DNA of 11,197 bases from Candidatus Kapaibacterium sp. (GTDB lineage: Bacteria; Bacteroidota; Ignavibacteria; Kapaibacteriales; UBA2268). The stretch covers positions 1-11,197 of the forward strand of contig JAQIDA010000319.1 in assembly GCA_027858275.1 (NCBI GenBank), given 5' to 3'. Positions 1 through 6,073 of this stretch are shown here, in pieces (positions within the stretch are counted from its first letter, which is position 1; every line of letters begins with the position of its first letter). The translations under genes were made by a program, and so were the position numbers. A model generated the notes under the pieces. That model was not told the DNA's origin, did not search any database, and saw only the letters and a program-made list of their open reading frames with translations.

Positions 1-1
1 A

Positions 2-2245
2 GATGAGATAAAGGATGCTTCAGGAAAATCCGAAAAATTGCGTGAAGAGTTGAAATCTAAGCACGGAGAAACTGAAGGAAATCTAAAACTTGGTCAGGAA
101 CAGCAAATAGAACTGCAAAATACTATTGATGAACTTCGCAATAAAGTTTCTGAAATCAAAAATTCGCTCGGATCGAAAAGAGCATCACTTGAGTTTATAT
201 CCGGCTTAATCGACTCGGATGAGAACACAAAATTCCTTATCAAATCAACTGATTGGACTCCCGGTTCAGAGAAGATATTATTGGCTGAAGCCGTCGGTGC
301 GGACGATGCTCACAGAATCGCTGTCGATGCGGCTCTGGGTGAAGCAGCGACTTGGTTCGTGTGTGATACCAGAGAAGACGCTGTAGCAGCGACAAAAATT
401 TTGACGGATAAGAACAAAGGCAAGGCATCTTTTATTTGCCGAGAGAATGTTCCCGAAACCAAAGCACCTGCTAAAATAGCGACCGGAAAAGGCGTTATTG
501 GCAGAATGAGCGAGATAACTCGTGTGGACGATGTGCTGCGCAATTCGCTTCGCTGTTTGTTCGGAGATATGGTTTTGGTTGAAACTATGGTTGACGCATT
601 CAAAGTTATTGATGCAGGCAAAGCTGAAACCGCAGTGACGCTCAGCGGCGAAACTGTCGGGAGATCGGGAGCGATGCGAGGCGGATCAGTAGCCAAAAAC
701 GAAGGCTTGACTGTCGGCAATAGAGAACGAATCGCAAAGCTAAAAAAAGAAATCTCTAAGTTTGAAACTGACGAAAAAACAATCGGGGAAACTCTTGTAA
801 GTGCCAGAGCCGAGTACGAAGCGATTGATCTCAGAGCGTTGAACAACGAAGTTCGAAGGGCTGAATCCGAAATCAATACTAATGAGCAGAACATTTCTCG
901 TTTGAATTATCGTTCCGAATCATTGGTTCAGAATATAAAGATGCAAGAGAAAAACGCCGAACAGTTTATTAGAGAGATTGAAGAGACTGACACTGAAATC
1001 GAAGCATTGGACGGCGAGGCTTCTGAATTGCACGAAAAATTGCAGTTAATTCAGGAGCAACAACAATCGTTTATTACTGACTTGCAAAATGCCGAAGCAC
1101 ATCTTCGTGATGTCGAACAGCAGACCGTAGCTGCTGAGGTGAAATCTGTTCGTGCTGCCGGTGAAATCAAAAGCATTCAGCGTGAAACGGAAAGTTTGCG
1201 CTATCAAAAAGAAAATATTGAGATTCGAAAAACAGCCGGCGAAGCCGATATTGAAAATAATCAAACGGAGTCTTTCAACGCAGAAGTCTTGATTAAATCA
1301 CTGACTAAAGAAATTGAAGAAATTGGATTGTTGTCTGAAAAGGCTCGCGCTGAACGAGAAATCCTCGATGAGCAAATCAAGGATTTGAAAGATCAAATCA
1401 CTCAATATTCAAATGATATTCAGGATAAACGCAGGCATTATGAGAGTGTGACGGAAAGACTTCATAAAAAAGAACTCGGCGCCGGCGAACTCAATACGAA
1501 GATTCAATCACTCAGCGAACGCGCTGCAGAAGCTTATGAAATTGAATTGTTGACTTATGAATATAGCTTGATTGCCGAATTCGAGATAGATGTTGCTAAA
1601 GCTGACTTGGATGCGGTTAAGGAAAAATTGTCCAAAATCGGCAATGTGAACTTCATGGCACTCGATGAATTTGATACTCAGAGCGAAAGAATGAAATTCT
1701 ACGAAGAGCAGATCAACGATTTGGAAATATCCGAAAAAAATCTGAGTGAAACTATCGATGAGATTAATCTGACTGCCGAAGGAAAATTTAGAGAAACTTT
1801 CGATAAAGTGCATAAGAACTTCAAGGAATTATTTGTTACATTGTTCAGCAATGAGGGATATGCGGAGCTGAGTTTAAGCGACGGCGATCCTCTTGAAGCG
1901 GATATTGAAATAACGGCCAAGCCTCCGGGCAAGAAACCGCACTCAATCGAAGGGCTTTCCGGCGGTGAAAAAACATTGACGGCGATTGCTCTTTTGTTTG
2001 CGATATATCTTGTTAAACCCGCGCCCTTCTGTATTTTGGATGAAGTGGACGCTCCTCTTGATGACGCCAATGTCGGGCGATTTATCACATTGATCCGCAA
2101 GTTTAGCGACAACACCCAGTTCTTACTAGTTACCCACAACAAAAAGACAATGGAAGCGTGTGACAGTTTATACGGGATTACCCAACAGGACGAAGGAGTT
2201 TCAAAAGTTGTCTCGGTACGTTTGACATCCGGCTCAAACAGCTAA
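2..2245 (+). CDS. smc: Chromosome partition protein SMC, 3' part (5' end outside window)
   Basis: This is the C-terminal 747 residues of an SMC ATPase, which folds into a long coiled-coil arm and acts with ScpA and ScpB to organise and segregate the chromosome. The frame is open from base 2, so the N-terminal head (Walker A) and first coil, roughly 430 residues of a typical 1,150-1,200, lie upstream. A hinge domain spans about 215-700, ending in the glycine-rich GRSGAMRGGS. It is followed by a long Glu/Lys/Gln-rich coiled coil (about 700-1640) and the C-terminal head. Head motifs are the ABC signature LSGGE (1955-1969), Walker B PFCILDEVDAPLDD (from 2024) and the H-loop VTHNKKTM. The family call is very secure. 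A 120-bp gap separates it from the next gene, and no clear intrinsic terminator follows the stop. Confidence 0.97.
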   Translation, partial: DEIKDASGKSEKLREELKSKHGETEGNLKLGQEQQIELQNTIDELRNKVSEIKNSLGSKRASLEFISGLIDSDENTKFLIKSTDWTPGSEKILLAEAVGADDAHRIAVDAALGEAATWFVCDTREDAVAATKILTDKNKGKASFICRENVPETKAPAKIATGKGVIGRMSEITRVDDVLRNSLRCLFGDMVLVETMVDAFKVIDAGKAETAVTLSGETVGRSGAMRGGSVAKNEGLTVGNRERIAKLKKEISKFETDEKTIGETLVSARAEYEAIDLRALNNEVRRAESEINTNEQNISRLNYRSESLVQNIKMQEKNAEQFIREIEETDTEIEALDGEASELHEKLQLIQEQQQSFITDLQNAEAHLRDVEQQTVAAEVKSVRAAGEIKSIQRETESLRYQKENIEIRKTAGEADIENNQTESFNAEVLIKSLTKEIEEIGLLSEKARAEREILDEQIKDLKDQITQYSNDIQDKRRHYESVTERLHKKELGAGELNTKIQSLSERAAEAYEIELLTYEYSLIAEFEIDVAKADLDAVKEKLSKIGNVNFMALDEFDTQSERMKFYEEQINDLEISEKNLSETIDEINLTAEGKFRETFDKVHKNFKELFVTLFSNEGYAELSLSDGDPLEADIEITAKPPGKKPHSIEGLSGGEKTLTAIALLFAIYLVKPAPFCILDEVDAPLDDANVGRFITLIRKFSDNTQFLLVTHNKKTMEACDSLYGITQQDEGVSKVVSVRLTSGSNS

Positions 2246-2297
2246 AATAAATTTTTTAAAACAGTGATTTTTTTATATTTTGCTTCCGGGAAAAGAA

Positions 2298-2313
2298 CAA
2301 ACTTTCGAGTTTG
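2298..2313. other. Small perfect hairpin after smc
   Basis: CAAACT and AGTTTG pair as a 6-bp stem around a TTCG loop. No T-run follows, so it is not a convincing intrinsic terminator. It lies in the 5' leader of the downstream exported-protein gene and could equally be chance. Confidence 0.3.
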
Positions 2314-2365
2314 CGATCTTTAAGGTTGAAAACATGATCTTTCTAATTGATTTATGGAGAGTTAG

Positions 2366-2938
2366 ATGAAACGGTATTTGATATTAATCGCGTCTCTTAT
2401 GATGGTTGCTTTGTCTGTAACTGTAAACGCGCAGAATTTTGACGATGAAGTAGATGAAGTTTCAGAACACATGAAGTTGTTCAAAGAAAAATATGAAGCA
2501 TCTTATCCAAATACTTTTGAAGAAGTTGCTGAAGCAGTAACAAAAGTTATTACAGATCGCAACTGCATGATCGGGCAAGATGTTCTTAAGATGACTGAAG
2601 ACGGCCTTTATAAAGGAGTTATTAAATCTGATATGTGCGTGTTTGTAGAAGGTACGGACTCTACGTTTAGAATTTTACAGAGCATCAGTGTTTTGCAAAG
2701 CCACGGCGAACTGGAAGTGATGCCTTTTATACGAGGTGCTCAGTGGACAATCGGGCGTTTTATCTATAAATTTATCATAAAAGAAAAACACGACGGCACA
2801 AGCGAATTAGTCCTTAGGGGCGAAGTCAGCGGCTATGATAATTATGTTACCAATGAATTTCATTTTTGGAGATCAAACGGTATTTTGGAGACAAAAATAC
2901 TTGAAGATATAGCTAAAGAGCTGCAACCGACGGAGTAG
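2366..2938 (+). CDS. Exported protein of unknown function (190 aa)
   Basis: I do not recognise the family. The N-terminus is a clear Sec signal peptide: MKRY, a hydrophobic run to about residue 20, then VNA before Q23, so cleavage is expected after A22. No lipobox is present, so the mature protein of about 168 aa should be soluble in the periplasm or secreted. It contains two cysteines (C67 and C91) that could form a disulfide. A C-terminal part is rich in beta-like strands, with aromatic-rich stretches such as FIRGAQWTIGRFIYKF and NEFHFWRSNGILETK. The ATG start is supported by GGAGAG at 2356-2361. A strong terminator follows at once, so the gene appears to be the end of its transcript. It could be co-transcribed with smc or have its own promoter in the 120-bp leader. 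Reality of the gene is likely; function is unassigned. Confidence 0.85.
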   Translation: MKRYLILIASLMMVALSVTVNAQNFDDEVDEVSEHMKLFKEKYEASYPNTFEEVAEAVTKVITDRNCMIGQDVLKMTEDGLYKGVIKSDMCVFVEGTDSTFRILQSISVLQSHGELEVMPFIRGAQWTIGRFIYKFIIKEKHDGTSELVLRGEVSGYDNYVTNEFHFWRSNGILETKILEDIAKELQPTE

Positions 2939-2969
2939 CTTTTGAGAGTCTGCTTATTAAAATTAAATT

Positions 2970-3005
2970 CCCGCTTATGCTCTTCCGGCGCAGAGCGGGT
3001 TTTTT
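2970..3005 (+). terminator. Intrinsic terminator
   Basis: CCCGCT (2970-2975) pairs with AGCGGG (2994-2999). Inner TGC (2978-2980) pairs with GCA (2990-2992). Six T residues follow at 3000-3005. It lies 31 nt after the stop of the exported-protein gene and ends that transcript before purN. Confidence 0.85.
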
Positions 3006-3064
3006 AGTTGTCGATTTTGATTTTATTATATTAACAATCTCAGCATGAATTTACAGAGGAAATA

Positions 3065-3664
3065 ATGACGAAGTTGAAACTTGGATTTCTTGCCTCTCAC
3101 GGCGGATCGAATATGCAGGCGATAATTGACGCAATCAACAGCGGAGATTTGGACGCCGAAGCCTGTGTTGTGGTTTCTAATAATTCCGAATCGAAAGCCC
3201 TTGAGCGTGCGGAAAAAGAAGGAATCCCCGCGTTTCACATGAGTTCGGCGGCTTATCCTGATTCTGATGAACTTGACAGAGCCATCGCGATGACAATGAT
3301 CGAACACAATTGTGATCTCGTTATCCTTGCCGGATATATGAAAAAAATCGGTGTTGCTGTTTTAAGATTATTCAAGGGAAGAATTTTAAATATCCATCCC
3401 GCCCTGCTCCCAAAATACGGCGGAAAAGGTATGTACGGGAACAATGTTCACAAGGCAGTAATTGCGGCCGGTGACAAGGAATCAGGCCCGACAATCCACG
3501 TGGTTGACGCTGTGTATGACAACGGCAAGATTCTCTCTCAGAGCAAAGTGCCGGTTTTGGAAGATGATACTTTTGAAACACTTGCCGCCCGTGTTCTTGA
3601 GCAGGAACATATTCTATATGCCAAAACATTACAAGAAATCGTTGACGGCAATATTAAATTATAA
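3065..3664 (+). CDS. purN: Phosphoribosylglycinamide formyltransferase (GART, PurN)
   Basis: PurN transfers a formyl group from 10-formyltetrahydrofolate to glycinamide ribonucleotide, the third step of cytoplasmic IMP synthesis. The 199-aa length fits the family. Visible landmarks are the phosphate-binding GGSN loop (residues 13-16), the folate-site LVILAGYMKKIG (85-96) and the catalytic block ILNIHPALLPKYGGKGMYG with N109 and H111. TIHVVDAVYDNG follows, where D152 aligns with the catalytic aspartate (E. coli Asp144). The catalytic Asn-His-Asp set is therefore intact. The ATG has AGAGGA just upstream (3055-3060). It follows a terminator at 2970-3005, so it should have its own promoter in the 60-bp gap, but I see no confident one. 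No other pur gene is adjacent in this window. Confidence 0.96.
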   Translation: MTKLKLGFLASHGGSNMQAIIDAINSGDLDAEACVVVSNNSESKALERAEKEGIPAFHMSSAAYPDSDELDRAIAMTMIEHNCDLVILAGYMKKIGVAVLRLFKGRILNIHPALLPKYGGKGMYGNNVHKAVIAAGDKESGPTIHVVDAVYDNGKILSQSKVPVLEDDTFETLAARVLEQEHILYAKTLQEIVDGNIKL

Positions 3665-3692
3665 ATTCCCGTCTGTCTTTACCGGATGTCAT

Positions 3693-3810
3693 GCTGTCTG
3701 AACAGCTACATTTTCTATCTGCATAGTGCTGAAGCACTATGTTGCAACGGGGCGCGAAGAATATCTGCACAATGCTAAGATCATTCGCAACAGGCAGCTT
3801 TAGCTGTCTG
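3693..3810. repeat. Cluster of small hairpins with a repeated TCTGCA word (REP-like)
   Basis: The 228-bp spacer between purN and dinB contains several perfect or near-perfect hairpins. GCTGT/ACAGC lies at 3693-3706. CATAGTGCT/AGCACTATG (3722-3741) has 9 bp and a 2-nt loop. CAGGCAGCT/AGCTGTCTG (3791-3810) has 9 bp with one G-T pair and a 2-nt loop. The word TCTGCA recurs at 3718, 3764 and 3807, about 43-46 nt apart. The stretches around the first two copies are similar: TATCTGCA, then an AGTGCT- or AATGCT-like arm, then GCAAC. GTTGCAAC at 3741-3748 is itself a palindrome. None of the hairpins has a T-run, so these are not ordinary terminators. They resemble REP or nested intergenic repeat elements, but no second copy is visible in this window. 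Confidence 0.55.
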
Positions 3811-3892
3811 CATCCTATACATCCAAAATGAACAACAAATTTGGAACGGCTATATCCCTTCTTCAAAGAAAATAATACGAAAAATTATTCAT

Positions 3893-4945
3893 GTGGATAT
3901 GGATGCTTTCTTTGCTTCGGTGGAGCAGAGGGACTATCCCGAATATCGAGGCAAGCCGATTGCCGTGGGAGGAGCACGCAAGCGAGGAGTTGTCGCTGCT
4001 GCAAGCTATGAAGCACGAAAGTTTGGCGTGCACTCAGCAATGCCCGGCAAAATTGCTGCTCTGAAATGTCCGGAATTGATTTTTGTTCAAGGGCATTTTG
4101 ATGTCTACAAAGCTGTATCAAAGCAAGTGATGGATATTTTTCGTTCTTATACTGACTTGGTTGAACCAATGTCTCTTGATGAAGCTTATCTTGACGTTAC
4201 GGAAAATAAAGCAGGCAGTCCGTCGGCGACTTTGATCGCGCGAGATATTCGTAAAAGGATAGAAGAGGAAACCGGGCTTACTGCTTCGGCAGGAATTTCT
4301 TTTAATAAATTTTTGGCGAAAGTCGCTTCCGATTTTAACAAACCTGACGGATTGAAATTAATCACTCCCGACCAAGCAGATGAATTTATCAGAGTTTTGC
4401 CTATAGAAAAAGTTCCGGGTATCGGCAAAGTGACTGCACAAAGGATGCACAAACTGGACATTAAAACCTGTGAAGATCTGATGCGTTTTCAGAAATTTGA
4501 TCTTGTGAAATTGTTCGGCAAAACCAGTGTTTATTTCTATGAGATAATCCGAGGAGAATATGATTCGCCTGTAATTCTGCACAGAACAAGGAAATCTATA
4601 GGAGCGGAACGAACTTTTCTCGATGATATCAGCGATGAAGCTCAAATGTTGGGAGAACTGGAACGAGTCACGGAAATACTAAAAAACAGGATGGTCAAAG
4701 CCGGCGCTTCGGGCAAGACCGTTACTCTGAAATATCGCTATCATACATTTGAACAACACACACGCAGCCGGACAGTAAATTTTAATGTGGGAGGATCAGG
4801 CTCGGATTTGCTGATGATCGCCCGCGAATTGTTCGATACTCCCATTCCGCCGAGCAAACCACTCCGATTGATCGGCCTGTCAGTCAGCAATCTTTATAGT
4901 GATGAGCCGGGCAGCGCGGGAAGTCAGTTGACTTTGGAATTTTAA
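3893..4945 (+). CDS. dinB: DNA polymerase IV (Y-family translesion polymerase, DinB)
   Basis: This is an error-prone Y-family polymerase that copies past damaged bases. Counting from the GTG at 3893, catalytic residues are D2, D96 and E97 (in EPMSLDEAYLDVT) and F7 is the expected steric gate. A helix-hairpin-helix element (VPGIGKVTAQRMHKL) lies at 174-188, a little-finger domain follows, and the C-terminal QLTLEF resembles the beta-clamp binding motif seen at the end of E. coli Pol IV. The start is odd. The conserved first strand (IRKIIH in E. coli-like register) is encoded just upstream in frame, but no ATG, GTG or TTG precedes it; the frame is open back to 3779. The codon matching E. coli Met1 is ATA at 3875. 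The GTG start would remove most of strand one before the catalytic Asp. The true start is therefore probably ATA 3875, or the base there has changed from G. Confidence 0.95.
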   Translation: MDMDAFFASVEQRDYPEYRGKPIAVGGARKRGVVAAASYEARKFGVHSAMPGKIAALKCPELIFVQGHFDVYKAVSKQVMDIFRSYTDLVEPMSLDEAYLDVTENKAGSPSATLIARDIRKRIEEETGLTASAGISFNKFLAKVASDFNKPDGLKLITPDQADEFIRVLPIEKVPGIGKVTAQRMHKLDIKTCEDLMRFQKFDLVKLFGKTSVYFYEIIRGEYDSPVILHRTRKSIGAERTFLDDISDEAQMLGELERVTEILKNRMVKAGASGKTVTLKYRYHTFEQHTRSRTVNFNVGGSGSDLLMIARELFDTPIPPSKPLRLIGLSVSNLYSDEPGSAGSQLTLEF

Positions 4946-4982
4946 TGATTCCGTAGGGGGTAAATCTACGAGTATAATCTGT

Positions 4983-5068
4983 GTAGGGGCAATCCCTTGT
5001 GGTTGCCTGGTATTATGAGATTTTTTTTCAACCTCGAAATACCGGGGACCCACAAGGGGCACCCCTAC
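4983..5068. repeat. MITE-like imperfect inverted repeat
   Basis: The left arm (4983-5014) and right arm (5038-5068) both read GTAGGGG, then CCCTTGTGG, then GGTATT inward. They differ only in short linkers and one 1-bp indel. A 23-nt AT-rich centre with eight T residues separates them. The arms would form a hairpin of about 30 bp. Sequences of the type GTAGGGGC..CCTTGTGG..GCCC are known as dispersed intergenic repeats in many bacteria. A partial further copy of the outer word, CCGTAGGGGG, stands at 4951-4960 and pairs with CTACG at 4966-4970. The element lies 37 bp past the dinB stop and may also end its transcript. No transposase is nearby. Confidence 0.75.
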
Positions 5069-5080
5069 GGTATATATTTT

Positions 5081-5116
5081 CTACACTTGTCGTCTGATCG
5101 TCAGAACTGACTTATA
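5081..5116 (-). pseudogene. Displaced 36-bp fragment of the dsrP 3' end
   Basis: Read on the minus strand this stretch encodes YKSVLTIRRQV and a stop, exactly the last residues of the intact DsrP that ends at 6074. It matches 6074-6109 at 34 of 36 bases. The two differences (5084 and 5092) are synonymous in that frame: GTG for GTA, and CGA for AGA. Similarity ends abruptly at 5117. It is either the remnant of a former dsrP copy or end, or one side of a direct repeat made when the segment between the two copies was inserted. Confidence 0.65.
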
Positions 5117-5141
5117 AGTATATATGGTTGCTTCCGTTGCC

Positions 5142-5185
5142 CCGAAGAATTAACGAATAATTCCGGTTAATTGACACTTCTTTGG
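5142..5185. other. Imperfect inverted repeat beside lipoprotein stop
   Basis: CCGAAGAATTAAC (5142-5154) pairs with GGTTAATT (5165-5172) and CTTCTTTGG (5177-5185), with a 4-nt GACA bulge and one G-T pair. It lies 14 nt beyond the stop of the minus-strand lipoprotein gene. It could stabilise or end that transcript, but no T-run follows it on the minus strand. Confidence 0.4.
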
Positions 5186-5198
5186 GACAAAAAAGGCG

Positions 5199-5684
5199 TT
5201 ATTCTTTCAAATATTCGAAGCTGCCGTTTGTGACGGAAACGGTTTTGGCTCCGTCTACGGTTTCTGCTTCGAAGGAAAAAGTACCTTTTACTTTGTTGTC
5301 TTCGAAGTGAGTTAAATTGCAAGTTCCGCTTACGGAGTAATAGACTTCTCCGTTGATATCATATACACCCTTATTTGTGTAAAAAGTCAATGATTTTTCT
5401 CCGACAGTTTTGCTCAACAACATTATTGTTATTTTTCCATTGGAATATGAATCACCTGTAAGAGTAAGAAAGCCGCCCATAGATACAAATCCTAAACCGG
5501 CTTTGAAAGAAGTGCCGTCGATTGTGCAAGATAATTCTTGAACTTTTACTGTGCCGTTGTCTGTAGGATCACTGTTAGAAGCATCTAGAACATTTTCAGT
5601 GTCTTCACTGCATGAAGAAAATGAAATGGCCATAACAAGCAAAATTGCGTATAATAATTTGAAGGAAGATTTGAAATACGACAT
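5199..5684 (-). CDS. Outer-surface-type lipoprotein, DUF6252-like
   Basis: The 161-aa product has a lipoprotein signal peptide: basic start, hydrophobic core LLYAILLVMAIS, and lipobox FSSC with the lipidated cysteine at C25. An acidic, Ser/Asp/Asn-rich linker follows (SEDTENVLDASNSDPTDN). Such Asp/Glu residues after the Cys are common in surface-exposed Bacteroidota lipoproteins. The body begins with a CTIDGTSFKA strand and ends with KVKGTFSFEAETVDG and TVSVTNGSFEYLKE. That beta-rich layout is what I associate with DUF6252 proteins of Bacteroidota; this is recognition by pattern, not a search. Function is unknown. ATG is supported by GGAG at 5693-5696. A promoter candidate lies at 5811-5841. 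The gene is on the same strand as the dsr operon but separated from it by a terminator, and lies within a segment bracketed by the dsrP-end duplication. Confidence 0.85.
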   Translation of the reverse strand: MSYFKSSFKLLYAILLVMAISFSSCSEDTENVLDASNSDPTDNGTVKVQELSCTIDGTSFKAGLGFVSMGGFLTLTGDSYSNGKITIMLLSKTVGEKSLTFYTNKGVYDINGEVYYSVSGTCNLTHFEDNKVKGTFSFEAETVDGAKTVSVTNGSFEYLKE

Positions 5685-5810
5685 GATAGTAACTCCGTTT
5701 AAAATAATAATTATTTATTGGCAGCATATTGTATATGTTCTCATAACAATATGATAACTACACAAAATGCCATATTTTTCTTGATCAAAATTCATTGAAA
5801 GTAACTGATG

Positions 5811-5841
5811 CAAATATACACATTCTTTAGCATTTTGACAA
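5811..5841 (-). promoter_or_regulatory. Candidate Bacteroidota-type promoter for the lipoprotein gene
   Basis: On the minus strand TTG (5841-5839) is followed after 20 nt by TATATTTG (5818-5811), an exact fit to the TTG and TAnnTTTG promoter form of the Bacteroidota primary sigma factor. Transcription would begin near 5805 and give a leader of about 120 nt before the ATG at 5684. Confidence 0.55.
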
Positions 5842-5994
5842 CATCATTGTGTTGCAATAAAGCATGTCGAGAAGCGCGTAGTTTCTCGCTAATAATATTC
5901 ATCCAGGATTTGGTTTTTCATTGTTAAAACGTGAAGAGCAAGACTCGTATTCCGGAGTTGATAATTATATATTAAGCGGAGCCCGGCAAGGAAT

Positions 5995-6004
5995 CCCCCC
6001 CCCC
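5995..6004. repeat. Homopolymer of ten C
   Basis: Ten consecutive C residues lie between the lipoprotein promoter and the terminator of the dsr operon. Such tracts slip during replication and sequencing, so the length may vary between cells or be uncertain. It is outside any credited gene. Confidence 0.9.
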
Positions 6005-6011
6005 AAACAAA

Positions 6012-6049
6012 TAAAACAGGAACTGCCTAAAAAGATAGCTCCTGTTTTT
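6012..6049. terminator. Bidirectional intrinsic terminator, end of dsrMKJOP operon
   Basis: ACAGGAAC (6016-6023) pairs with GCTCCTGT (6038-6045), with flanking A-run and T-run extending the stem. Five T follow on the plus strand (6045-6049) and a matching A-run lies at 6013-6016, so it can work in both directions. On the minus strand it ends the dsr transcript about 25 nt after the dsrP stop. Confidence 0.8.
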
Positions 6050-6073
6050 ATCTCAAAAAAATCTAAATCAAAT

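Larger units (their letters stand above)
5685..6073. other. Non-coding stretch between lipoprotein gene and dsrP
   Basis: These 389 bases hold no convincing gene. From left to right they contain the leader of the lipoprotein gene, its promoter candidate (5811-5841), a 6-bp hairpin CGAGAA/TTCTCG (5868-5888), a run of ten C (5995-6004) and a terminator (6012-6049). The open frame on the plus strand from 5921 has no ribosome site, crosses the C-tract and runs into the terminator and the end of dsrP, so it is not credited. Confidence 0.7.

Noticed and set aside
310..894. Long minus-strand open frame (194 codons) inside smc
   Set aside because: It is a shadow of the smc hinge and coil; the plus frame carries clear SMC motifs and the minus product has no recognisable features.
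2298..2313. Hairpin after smc as an intrinsic terminator
   Set aside because: The stem is short and AT-rich and no T-run follows it; kept only as a low-confidence structure.
3462..3701. Second plus-strand open frame over the end of purN
   Set aside because: It overlaps the conserved C-terminal half of PurN in another frame and has no family features.
5851..5888. Possible second copy of the purN-dinB hairpin element (shares GTTGCAA and a nearby hairpin)
   Set aside because: Only a 7-base word is shared and the hairpin sequence and spacing differ, so common origin is not supported.
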